A stretch of 64,000 bases of DNA from Agaricus subrufescens (Eukaryota; Basidiomycota; Agaricomycetes; Agaricales; Agaricaceae). Shown here piece by piece: positions 43,503-52,894 of this stretch (positions within the stretch are counted from its first letter, which is position 1; each line of letters starts with the position of its first letter). The stretch is taken from assembly GCA_029945375.1 (NCBI GenBank), contig CM057068.1:804332-868331 (forward strand), in the 5' to 3' direction. The position numbers and the translations under genes were made by a program. Below the pieces are notes generated by a model, which was not told the origin of the DNA, did no database searches, and saw only the letters and a list, made by a program, of their open reading frames with translations.

Positions 43503-46453
43503 AGGCGCAGGGAGGCAGGGCGGAATGTAGGAGCAAAGACCTAGGTGTAGTCGAAGCCAGGACGCTGTGAGAAGCCTTTGGCAACAAGGCGAGCCCTGTA
43601 GCGCTCAATTGAGCCATCAGCATGCCTTTTGACCTTGAATACCCATCCAGAGTTGACTACCTTCTTTCCAGGAGGCAAGTCAACGAGTTCCCAGGTCCTG
43701 TTGGCCTCCAGATTGAAAATTTCGGTGTTACAAGCATCCTGCCAGTGAGAGCGGTCAGGGGACTGCATAGCCAGCCTGTAGGAGCGAGGATCCGCATTAG
43801 AAACCGCTCCAGCAAACTCTACATCACAGAAGTCACTGTCAACCAAAAAAGCAGCCTCTTCTTCCAGTTCTGGGTTGTCTCCAGGTAGGTCGATGTTTTT
43901 GACCCTCCACCACTCACCAGGGGGTCGTCTAACTCGATTTGTGCGCCTAGGGACTTGTGGAGGCTCAGCAGGCACAGGAGCGGTCGGAGGAGTGACAGGG
44001 AGTGGTGCAGGAGGTTGTGGAGGCGTTCTAGGTGGAGAGGGAGCGACAGGGGATGCAGGAGCGAGCACAGGAGATGCAGGAGCGATCACAGGAGCTTCAG
44101 GAGCATTTTGAAGTGCTTTAGGCTCTTCAGGAGGAATAGCACTTGCAGGAGTCGCACTAGGCGGCGGAGACGGTGCAGGGAGAGGCCAGATACCACCCCC
44201 TTCATCCTGGAGAGGTGGGAAGTCGAAATGCGACGAGAGGAGCGCTGGAGAGGGCTCTGAAGTGATAGGAGTTTCGGGTGAGCTGGGAGGCCCAGCAAAT
44301 GAAGGAACAGCATCGAGTTGAGCTCTAGAAGTGCCAGGGAAGTACCTTTCATCGAATTCTGCCCTTTCAGAGATGATTGAACGCTTGGTGACTGGGTTAT
44401 AGAACTTCCAGCCCTTGTAGCCAGTGGGATAGCCTATGAAAACGCATTTTTCATAGTGAGGCTGAAGAGAATTGCGTTTATCTCGCTGTATATGCACATA
44501 GGCAGTGCACCCCCATACTCGGAGGTGGGAAACGTCGGGTTTTCGCTTATAGAACGCTTGGAAGGGTGTAGAACCAGGGAGAGACGACGTAGGAAGCCTA
44601 TTCCACACATGCACCATAGAAGAGATGCATTCACCCCAGAAACTCGGGGCAATTTCGACTCAGAGAGCATTGCAGTGATCCTTTCCCCCATAGTTCTGTT
44701 AGCTCTTTCAGCTAGACCGTTCTGCTGAGGCCTGTTGCGAGTAGAATGCCTCCTATCGATGCCACATTTCTCCGTGAAGGCCAGGAAGGCTTTAGACATG
44801 TATTCACTGCCTTTATCGTCCTGTAGAGCATGCATTTTCACTCATAGTTGGTTCTCAGCCCAAGATTTGTAGATTTTGAACGCTCCAAAGGCCTCAGACT
44901 TGCTTTTCAGCAGATATACAGCCCGGAAACGCGTTGCATCGTCTATAAACGTTATCCGGTACTTGTAGCCTGAGTGGGAAGCGACTGGGAGCGGTCCGTG
45001 AAGGTCTGAGTGCACCAGCTCGAGTGGGGATCGATTATGGCTGGTAGAGGAGGGGAAAGGAAGTGAATGCATCTTGCCAGCAAGGCAGGGCTCACAAATA
45101 GGGTCAGGGGACGCTTTAGAGTCAAGTTTGAGGCCTGTAACAAGCTCCTTGTTCACCATAGACCTCACATCAGCATAATTATGGTGAATAAAGCGACGAT
45201 GCCATAGGGAGAGGTCACAGGGGAGTGTAGAGACCGAAAAAGCGGCCTCCGAGGTCAGAGTTGAGCCATCTAGCTCAGCAGAGTTGTTGGGATGGATGGT
45301 GGCCGTGAAAAGCGTTGTTCCCTTGCAGCAGAAGGCCATAGAATGAGCAGAAATTGTGATAATGAAATTCTTGTGCTGTGCAAGGTATAGACAAGACAGC
45401 AAGTTGCTCCGGAGAGCAGGAACATGCAAAACTCTAGTAAACTCGACCGCTCTAGCCACCTTTCCGCTCAAAACTGGCTCAAAGACCACAGACCCCACCC
45501 CAGCAGAGTAGACAACTGAATTATCAGCTAAGCGGATGGGAATGCAATGGGGGGAGTAGGATTTGAACCAATGCTTGTGGGGGGTCATATGAGAAGTGGC
45601 CCCTGTATCTGCAAGCCAGTGGAAGTCAGCATCGAGCTGCAGAGGGGCAGAGAGCGAAGGGGAAGAGGTAGGGGAGGGAGCACTTGCATTTCCAGCAAAT
45701 TCTCGACTCTCTGCGCTTTTTCGGCACCAGGAGTCGAGCTAGAGCTTCCGGAAGCGGTGGGGGAGTCATTGGAGCTGTCCTGGGCCTTGTTGGCCTTGTT
45801 TCCTCGAGTTCTGGGCTTCTGAGCATCCTCCTGAGCTCGTTTCTTCGCCTTTTCGAATGTCCAGCAGTTAGCCACCTTGTGACCAGTCCTCCCACAGAAA
45901 TTGCAGGTCTCTGACGCGTTTTTGAAGCCAGAACACGCTGCTAGGGCCTGGGAGCCTCCCAAGGTGTCCTGAGCATGTTTCCTTCGCTGGATATCCTCTG
46001 TAACAAAGGCCTGATGGATGGTGGTCTTGTCCAGCTTGTCCATAAGCAGGAGAGACGATGTGAAAGGCCGAAAACTCGTCCGGGAGTGCCCTAATGAGTG
46101 CCATAGAGGCCAGCTCATCATCCAGCTGGTCTAAAGTGAATTTCTCCGGTCTAAGCTCCTTCAGACGACGTTTGCAGCCCTCTACATGGTTTATAAGCGA
46201 CTGGAGGGACTCCTCCTCGAGTTTACGGATGCTAAACAGCTCATCATAGGCATTGAATTGCATTCCAGCCTTCTTCTGACAATGTACAGCCTCCAGAGCA
46301 GCCCACATCTTGATTGGATCGTCCTGGATGCCTGCAAAATGCACCCTTTGGTCTTCTTCAACCATAAGATAGAGCCAGCCAGCAGCTTTGTCGAGTTTAT
46401 CCTCCCAGAGTGACTGGGAAGCGAAATCCTGGGGAGTAGGGGAAGAGGGAATG
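43503..46453 (-). pseudogene. copia C3 gag, protease, integrase and RT start
   Basis: From 46453: gag from IPSSPTPQDFASQSLWEDKLDKAAGWLYLMVEEDQRVHF, intact knuckle CNFCGRTGHKVANC, protease region MTPHKHWFKSYSPHCIPIRL, HHCC module (WHRRFIHHNYADVRSM..CEPCLAGK), FIDDATRF, LQDDKGSEY, NRPQQNGLAERANRT, HYEKCVFIGYPTGYKGW, linker and RARLVAKGFSQRPGFDYT. Single-base breaks lie near 45708, 46072, 44842 and 44655. C3 has the best-preserved gag knuckle of the window. Confidence 0.87.
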
Positions 46454-46828
46454 GCATTCCCTTCTTGACCTCTAACCACCACCTTCCCTTTTGGGATGGG
46501 TGGGGCGAACGCCTTAGTAGCTGAGATGTCCACTCCTCGGTGAAATCGTTCGAGGTGCTGAGTAGGTGGGGTCTTACTCCCTGCTGAAATCCCAGAGGCC
46601 ACGTTGAATAGCACGGTTGTCATCTGTGCTATCATTGGATGTCGTGGCAACCACCGTTGGGCAGACTGGGGTATGTTACTCCCCTACTGTCTGGCACTCG
46701 GGACGAAGTTTCTTCGTTCCACCCTCGCGCTCATGATTATCATGGGCGCACCTCCTCGTCTGGACTGGCCAAGACCCTCCAGACACCACCGCGTCGGCGC
46801 CGCTCACAGCGCCCACATTCCCTTCTCT
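46454..46828 (+). mobile_element. LINE E12, 5' end of a divergent subfamily
   Basis: CATTCCCTTCTTGACC and a variant hairpin (46475-46505) follow the cut C3 gag directly. An ATG at 46527 opens only five codons; a later frame has no recognisable domain. At about 46829 the 5' end of E9 begins. Too short and broken to assign beyond the 5' signature. Confidence 0.6.
46475..46505 (+). promoter_or_regulatory. LINE 5' hairpin, divergent copy in E12
   Basis: ACCACC..TTCCC-TTTT-GGGA..GGTGG. The outer-stem pair that is T-A in other copies is C-G here, a compensatory change. Confidence 0.62.
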
Positions 46829-46851
46829 CAACGTTCCTTCCTTGACCTCTT

Positions 46852-46885
46852 ACCACTACCTTCCTCTTTTGGAAGCCTCTGTGGT
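46852..46885 (+). promoter_or_regulatory. LINE 5' hairpin, copy in E9
   Basis: ACCAC(T)..CTTCC-TCTTTT-GGAAG..(T)GTGGT, 32 bases before the ORF1 ATG. Confidence 0.73.
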
Positions 46886-46916
46886 TTAGCTGCGCTAGTA
46901 GGGAATACAATTCATT

Positions 46917-48674
46917 ATGCCTCCTAAACATCGCAATAAGTCTCAACAACCTCCTCCGGCAGGTACGCCTGCCCCGCCACGTCGTGAGACGTTGCAGGAA
47001 TTTGCGGACGAAGACTGGGATCAACCTGGCCCCGCCCCTCCTGTTCCCGAGCTTGAGCCCTCTTTCTTTGTGGGCACCCTCTCTAACCCCAGCCAGACTT
47101 ATGTCAGCGGCACTCCCTTCCAGTCCAAGCAGCCTTCGGCCTCTCGTCCTGGAAATCTACTCCCTCCTGTGGAGATTCTCTCTGCATTTGATTCCGCTCC
47201 TCGACACGAGTTGACGCAAGTCACTCAGTCTCTTCTGGGCAAACGGCCTGAACAGCCGTCTCCGACCCCCTCCGCTATGCTGACCACTGAATCCCCTGCG
47301 CGGATTCCAGTTGATATCTCTCCAGACCCACCGGTACCGGAAATCCCTTACACCAAAGATAATGTTCCCGGCCGGGAACTTTTCTTCTCCACTTTAGAGG
47401 ACTATACGTCCTCTCTCACCTCCTCGGACAGTGATACCCCCAAGTTCCTGTCCATGATACTCACGAGCTTGCAAGTTTTATTGCGAGACCGTAAAATCCT
47501 TGACCTCAAGTGTGACGGCGGTTTCACTGTCGCCAACCTTCTCGACGGGCTTCCACGCTCTCAACGCGTGGATTTCGCCCCACTTCCCCCTGGTACCACG
47601 GGTTCGGCACCCCGGCCGATCCCCAAACCACATGTCAAGCGGGTCAAGACCGCCCCTCAATCCCCTCCCAAGCAGAGTGCTCCGGCCAAGGCTGATCGTG
47701 CACCTGCTCCTGTTCTCCAATGCCGTCCGCCTCCTTCAGAGGCTCCCACCATTTCCATAGCCATGCCTAAGCAACGTTGTCGTCGCCAGGGCAAACACAC
47801 TGTACATGGCCCTTCACGCCGTGGCATATCCATTCGCGTCCCTAGTGCGCTCAATTTTCGAGCCACTATGATCACTTCTACGATCTTGAAAGAGATCAAT
47901 GACCTTATCGAGAAGAATCTACCGGAGTCCCGTCTGGTACTCTTCTCTTCTCAGGATGAAGGTGGACCCGGGAAAGTATTCTTGGCCACCAACATCGTTC
48001 CCACAAGATCCAAAGCGGACTTTGTGCTCAAGCACATCAAGTCGGGTTTCCCCATCCCTGAGGGTGCGAGGCCTATTCGCACCTCCGCTATCAATTCCAC
48101 ATCTTATCTCAAGGTGTTGGATATTCCTATCGTCGATCCTACTTCCAAAGAATGGCTCGCCCCCACCACCGCGCGAATTCACGACGAATTCAAGCTTTCT
48201 GAACTCGGCAACATGCTAGCCGGTTGGACACGCAACATCCGCGTCATGCGGACTTCTCCCCACGCTGACTCATGCGTTGCATGGGTCGACATCATAGATT
48301 CGGTATCCAGTGCGAACGCGAAGACTCTCATCGGTAAGCATATCCAAGTAGCCGGCACTAATTGCAGAATTGCCGGCGCTCGCCCCCACTCTGGGTCCGT
48401 CCTGTGCACTCGGTGCTACAGGTGGGGCCATCATCACTCTAAGTGCCGCCGTGAAGGTGTGCGCTGTCCCCTCTGCGGCGGTCCTCATCGGGAGGAGTCG
48501 CATCATCTCATGGTTCCAGCCGCTTCGGTTGAGAACCGGCATTGCGTGAACTGTACCATGTTGAAGTGGGAAAAGCGCAATCACTCCGCCTTGGACAGAA
48601 AGAGCTGTCCGTTCTGGGCACATCGATTTGACAGGGAATGGCTTCATCGCCAATTCCCACCAAAGAAGATTTAA
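46917..48674 (+). CDS. LINE E9 ORF1, gag-like zinc-knuckle protein, intact
   Basis: 585 codons, MPPKHRNKSQQPPPAG start, 32 bases after the 5' hairpin. Residues 1-130 are acidic and Pro-rich; 150-200 form a helical segment (FLSMILTSLQVLLRDRKILDLKCDGG); 215-290 a basic Pro/Ala linker; 300-480 an RRM-like domain (KHTVHGPSRRGISIRV to IGKHIQVAGTNC); 495-580 three zinc modules: CTRCYRWGHHHSKC (CX2CX4HX4C), CPLCGGPHREESHH and HCVNC..H...CPFWAH. Presumed RNA-binding partner in retrotransposition. High GC3 and preserved CpGs set it apart from the decayed E2 and E5 copies and suggest recent activity. No enzymatic domain is present. Confidence 0.9.
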   Translation: MPPKHRNKSQQPPPAGTPAPPRRETLQEFADEDWDQPGPAPPVPELEPSFFVGTLSNPSQTYVSGTPFQSKQPSASRPGNLLPPVEILSAFDSAPRHELTQVTQSLLGKRPEQPSPTPSAMLTTESPARIPVDISPDPPVPEIPYTKDNVPGRELFFSTLEDYTSSLTSSDSDTPKFLSMILTSLQVLLRDRKILDLKCDGGFTVANLLDGLPRSQRVDFAPLPPGTTGSAPRPIPKPHVKRVKTAPQSPPKQSAPAKADRAPAPVLQCRPPPSEAPTISIAMPKQRCRRQGKHTVHGPSRRGISIRVPSALNFRATMITSTILKEINDLIEKNLPESRLVLFSSQDEGGPGKVFLATNIVPTRSKADFVLKHIKSGFPIPEGARPIRTSAINSTSYLKVLDIPIVDPTSKEWLAPTTARIHDEFKLSELGNMLAGWTRNIRVMRTSPHADSCVAWVDIIDSVSSANAKTLIGKHIQVAGTNCRIAGARPHSGSVLCTRCYRWGHHHSKCRREGVRCPLCGGPHREESHHLMVPAASVENRHCVNCTMLKWEKRNHSALDRKSCPFWAHRFDREWLHRQFPPKKI

Positions 48675-48940
48675 CAGAGGTGTCGTGTATCTTTAACCAC
48701 TTCTATTTTTCATTTTCACCTCTCACCGTCTTGTAAGTATCAATTCGGACTTTCTTTTATGCGTACCACTTCGATTCTATGGAACATTCTTTAGTTTACG
48801 TATGCAGTTTATTCTTACACTAGTTATCTCTCTGGTGTAGGGCTGGCAGGTGATGTAAAGCCGGGGGAACGCGTTATGGCACCCCACGTACGAGGCCGGT
48901 TTTGAAATAAACCCCGTTGATTACAAAAAAGAAAAAAAAA

Positions 48941-49903
48941 ATGCATTTTTTATAGTGAGGCTGAAGAGATTTGTGTTTATCTCACTGTATATGCACATAG
49001 GCAGTGCACCCCCATACTCAGAGGTGGGAAACGTCGGGCTTTTGCCTATAGAATGCTTGGAAGGGAGTACAACCAGGGAGAGACAATGTAGGAAGCCTAT
49101 TCCATACATGCACCATAGAAGAGATGCATTCACCCCAGAAACTTGGGGGCAATTTTGACTCAGAGAGCATGGCAGTGATTTTTTCCCCCATAGTTCTGTT
49201 AGCTCTTTCAGCTAGACCATTCTGCTGAGGCCTGTTGTGAGTAGAATGCCTCCTGTCAATGCCACACTGCTCTGTGAAGGCCAGGAAGGCTTTAGACATG
49301 TATTCACCACCTTTATTGTCCTGTAGAGCGTGCATTTTGACTCCTAGCTGGTTTTCAGCCCAAGATTTATAGATTTTGAACACTTCAAAGGCCTCAGACT
49401 TGCTTTTCAGCAGATATACAGCCCGGAAATGTGTTGCATTGTCTATAAATGTGATCCAGTACTTGTAGCCTGAGTGGGAAGCAACTGGGAGCGGTCCATG
49501 GAGGTCTGAGTGCACCAGCTCAAGTGGGGATTGATTATGGCTGGTAGAGGAGGGGAAAGGAAGCAAATGCATCTTGCCAGCAAGGCAGGGCTCACATATG
49601 GGGTCAGGGGACGCTTTAGAGTCAATTTTGAGGCCTGTAACAAGCTCCTTGTTCACCATAGACCTCACATCAGCATAATTGTGGTGAATAAAGTGACAAT
49701 GCCATAGGGAGAGGTCACAGGGGAGTGTAGAGACCAAAAAAGTGGCCTCCAAGGTCAAGGTTGAGCCATCTAGCTCAGCAGAGTTGTTAGGGTGGATTGT
49801 AGCAGTGAAAGGCGTTGTCCCCTTGCAGCAGAAGGCCATAGAACAAGCAGAGATGGTGATGATGAAATTCTTGTGCTGTGCAAGATATAGACAAGACAGC
49901 AAG
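48941..49903 (-). pseudogene. copia C5, integrase fragment
   Basis: From 49903: LSCLYLAQHKNF, HHCC module (WHCHFIHHNYADVRSM..CEPCLAGK), FIDNATHF, LQDNKGGEYMSKAF, NRPQQNGLAERANRT, HLRVWGC and HYKKC. 294 codons open. The second catalytic region reads LQDNKGGEY, as in C2 (LQDDKG in C4). Cut by E9 on the left and by the C6 LTR on the right. Confidence 0.85.
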
Positions 49904-50201
49904 TGTTAGACTGCCCCAGCAGTCTTGTGTTAGAGTGCCCCAACAGTCTTGTATATGGACTTAGAGATGGTACGACTTTCTGATCATGTGATATATTAGT
50001 AAGCACATGTTGAACTTGTCTGTGAACGCTCTAGAAGCCTTTAGCTTCTTAGACTTGTTCACAGGTGAGTATAGAGTTCTGTATCTTGATAGATAGCTTC
50101 TTAGACTTGTTCACAGGATTGCTAAATCAATTCTTATCCGATTCACTCGTGACTACCACCGTTAGAACCGTCTCCGCACGCGCTACGTTCTACGTCTGAC
50201 A
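49904..50201 (+). repeat. copia C6 LTR, subfamily B with duplicated first 24 bp
   Basis: TGTTAGACTGCCCCAGCAG starts at 49904 and a second TGTTAGAGTGCCCCAACAG at 49928, i.e. a tandem 24-bp repeat of the LTR start. Ends CTGACA at 50201. The same duplication is at 17285-17332. Confidence 0.87.
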
Positions 50202-50213
50202 GGTTATGGGCCC
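50202..50213 (+). promoter_or_regulatory. copia C6 primer binding site
   Basis: GGTTATGGGCCC directly after the LTR, as at 1659 and 36275. Confidence 0.75.
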
Positions 50214-50325
50214 CGGCTTCTAACTACTGGAAAAACGAGTTTTTCATTCATAACTTCATTCATTCTCCTCTCCTTCTCTACTTCCTTAAATCTATTTCGC
50301 TTCCCCTGCTCTCAAATCAACTCCG

Positions 50326-50782
50326 ATGGCTTCAGGATCGCCCATGTTTGCGAAACTCACTGCGGAGAACTATACGACGTGGTCTGGCGAGATGGAGGCG
50401 TGGCTGCGAGCTTCTGGGCTATGGAGAATCATCTCTGGCAAGCAGAAGTCCCCCACTGTCTCCTCTACTGTTACCCAGGCTGAAGCGGACACTCTGGACA
50501 CTTATGAGGCTTGTTGTGACAAGGCTGCTGGATGGCTATTCCTTATGGTTGAACAGGAGCAGAGAGTACACTTCAATGGCATCCAGGATGACCCCATGAA
50601 GATGTGGGAGGCTCTGGAGGCTGTACACAGGCAGAAGAAGGCTGGAATGTGATTTAATGCCTATGATGACCTCTTCAGCATCCAAAAACTCAAAGCGGAG
50701 TCCCTACAGTCTCTCATCAACAGGGTAGAGGGCTGCAAATGTTGCATTAAGGAGTTGAGACCCTCCTCCTTCACTCTGATGA
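50326..50782 (+). pseudogene. copia C6 gag, N-terminal part
   Basis: ATG at 50326, MASGSPMFAKLTAENYTTWSG, 108 codons to a TGA at 50650-50652 (KKAGM*, where C1 has Arg), then the frame continues FNAYDDLFSIQKL..RPSSFTL to the break. Same family as the C1 gag. Confidence 0.87.
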
Positions 50783-51627
50783 CAGCCATGCAACACCTGT
50801 AACTCAATTCTATTTCAACTTTTTATAAAAAATTTTTATTACTCGGTTAAAATAAAAACCTATTTAATTAATAGTTTAACACTTGGCACATTCAATAATA
50901 CTTCATGTTTAGTAGTGATTTGAGCTCTTGCCCATTCTTTGCAATCTTAGGTTATAATCTTTTTTTTTTCATTTATACACACTAGCACTTTTTACCCTCT
51001 GCTTGTAAAGCTCTTACCCTTCCATCAACATATTGTTTTCAATTAGATATGATTACAATCTATTATTCTCAATATCCTGAGTCTATTTATGTCTTTATTA
51101 GTCATCAGAAACAAGCCCTGGTACACTTGTACAGATACTCTCCAAAGTCTACTATATATTTATGTAAGTACAGGCTTGTGCAGGAAGGTCAAAGCTTTTG
51201 TTTGCTCTTTGATTGATTGTTACATAAGCACCAACATTTATAGCATTAATTGGAACAATCAGCTTCCCAGCAAGTGTGTTGTTTGTGTGCAAAGAATAGA
51301 TGAAAATATATTTCTACCTAAGGATGACCATATTTATGTCAGCAAATAAGTCTTTAAATGGCATAAATTACATAATACAATATATTATTGTACTTAGATG
51401 ACTGTTCTAATATAAATCACATCATGAACCTTGAAAACATTGTAATAATAAGCTAGAGATTAAAGATTTACTACTTAATAAAGTTTCTAATGTTTAGAGT
51501 AGCATATAGATGGATTCTGATATCATATCAGCAGCATTTGATCAGATTTTGATGGTATCAATACCAAATCTACCATTTGTAGCTTTGATAGCCAGAAAAT
51601 AGTATCCTCTGCCTTGATAAGTAGCCA
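50783..51627. other. AT-rich non-coding spacer
   Basis: Very AT-rich, no credible ORF, RNA gene or LTR. It starts where the copia gag breaks and ends in Tc1/mariner-like debris. Origin unknown. Confidence 0.55.
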
Positions 51628-51862
51628 ATTCTGTATTTTCAGTGCACAGGGACAAAACTGTTCCAATGATGCTCTGACTTAAAGCTATTATATAATGACC
51701 AATAATGACTGTACAGTCACATAACATCACACAATGGTAGCTTAGATATTAAGGTATATGCATAAATATCCTCAAGATTTTAAACATTTTATGTGCACTG
51801 GTATATAGCATTCTTTGCAAAGGTACAAAACATTGGAACAGTTTTGTCCCCCACTGTATATG
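51628..51862. repeat. Tc1/mariner-like MITE or terminal pair
   Basis: GGGACAAAACTGTTCCAATG (51638-51657) and its inverted counterpart CATTGGAACAGTTTTGTCCC (51833-51852) face each other about 235 bp apart, with outer CAGTG/CACTG and TA on the right edge. No ORF between. Fits a short non-autonomous Tc1-like element adjoining the transposase remnant. Confidence 0.55.
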
Positions 51863-52227
51863 TATTGCTGTTTGAGGAGAGGACATCTCTTCTTTACAAC
51901 AGCTCTAAATGAACTCTCTTTGAGAGCATTTCTGACTGTTTGAGGATGTACTGGATTGGGAATGATGTTGTTGATATACTGAGCACCCTGAACTGCATTA
52001 TCCAGCTGGCCAGTAGTGATTTGGTGAATGATTGCCCTTTTGTCCTGAGAAAAAAGCTTAGCTGGATGACCTCCTAACATGTTCTCCTTGTCCTCATCAA
52101 CCTCTTTCTTAATCCTCCCCACAGTATACTTCCTCAGACCAGTTCTAGACTGACTTTGATGAACAGAATAGCCTTCTTGAAGAAGAGAGATGACAGAGGA
52201 GTGTTGAGTAGAAGAACTAGCTTTCAT
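51863..52227 (-). pseudogene. Tc1/mariner transposase, N-terminal fragment
   Basis: MKASSSTQHSSVISLLQEGYSVHQSQSRTG..YTVGRIKKE is the first helix-turn-helix; GGHPAKLFSQDKRAIIHQITTG..DNAVQGAQYIN with VHPQTVRNALKE is the second. These form the paired DNA-binding domain of Tc1-type transposases. The DDE catalytic part is absent: after about 120 codons the frame runs into terminal-repeat sequence. Confidence 0.85.
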
Positions 52228-52534
52228 GGTGGTGGTTTAAGGTCAAGATAAGATTTGATCAAACTTTGATGATGTAAATTGATACAAACAAAATCACATG
52301 ACATTCTCAAATATTCCTGTATTTCTTTGGATTTCTATGAGGGCTCTAGAACAAGATTTGTCTCAGCTGAGTAGAGAGTCAAAAAACTGTCCCAATGATT
52401 GATTATTTTGTTGATTTAATTTCTCAGTCAGTTTCCAATCAATTTATTTAATTCAAAATACTCCTAATAGATCACATGCTAGGCTACTATAGATAATTAT
52501 TACGTAATGTTATGCAATGTTCCCACAGTGCTAT
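52228..52534. repeat. Tc1/mariner-like 5' region and terminal repeat
   Basis: Contains GTCAAAAAACTGTCCCAATG at 52377-52396. The inverted match CATTGGGACAGTTTTTTGAG is at 58814-58833, on the far side of the DUF6589/RecQ element, followed by CCACTGTA. The latter element therefore appears to sit inside this older Tc1-like sequence. No ORF. Confidence 0.6.
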
Positions 52535-52541
52535 AACTGAA
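52535..52541. repeat. left target-site duplication AACTGAA
   Basis: Seven bases identical to 58783-58789, directly outside the terminal inverted repeats. Confidence 0.8.
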
Positions 52542-52661
52542 ACAGGCTCCTACCCAGCTCGCTCGACATCGTTCGCACGTTTGGCAAATAGAGCCAAACA
52601 CCGCGTTGAGAGGTGTGCTCACTCAGGGAGCGGCTGGCACCAAACGTCGAACGGCCATCAC
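52542..52661. repeat. left terminal inverted repeat region
   Basis: 20 perfect bases, then a diverged stretch, then a second conserved block 52618-52661. Some 230 bp of leader separate it from the first ATG at 52895. Confidence 0.85.
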
Positions 52662-52894
52662 CGTGATGGATTCCCGCGCGTGTCAAAGCCTTAGATATAT
52701 TATGAAATTGAACTTAGCATGATTATCAATATGTGACCGTAACACAGCCCAAATGAGGCAAATGCAGTTTAAGTTGGTGCTCATGAAGTGCACCGTCGAT
52801 GGGTTCTGCAATGAACTTCCATAGACAGTCGTCTCAGCTTCATGTACACGTAGCTATGTAGCAAGGCTGTCCTACCTTTCTCTGTCACCATACC

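Larger units (their letters stand above)
32111..46453 (-). mobile_element. copia element C3, nearly complete, with LINE E7 and copia C4 nested
   Basis: On the minus strand: gag (from within its N-terminus at about 46453), protease, integrase, RT, RNase H, polypurine tract and 3' LTR (32111-32410). Nested are E7 (33185-35431) and C4 (35958-43497 plus its TSD). Its own 5' LTR and the first 45 or so gag codons are missing, replaced by LINE E12. It inserted into ORF1 of E11. Confidence 0.87.
46829..48940 (+). mobile_element. LINE E9, type-2 gag-only element with intact ORF1
   Basis: 5' box and hairpin (46852-46885), ORF1, a 250-base 3'UTR and CCCCGTTGATTACA plus an A-rich tail to 48940. No ORF2. 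No target duplication: the left flank is E12, the right flank copia integrase, so recombination probably joined them. About 2.1 kb, the same size as E5. Confidence 0.88.
49904..50782 (+). mobile_element. copia element C6, LTR and gag fragment
   Basis: LTR-B, PBS and gag start in + orientation, inserted in the C5 integrase. It ends abruptly at about 50782 in gag (TFTL-type segment), with unrelated AT-rich DNA following. The rest is missing. Confidence 0.85.
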
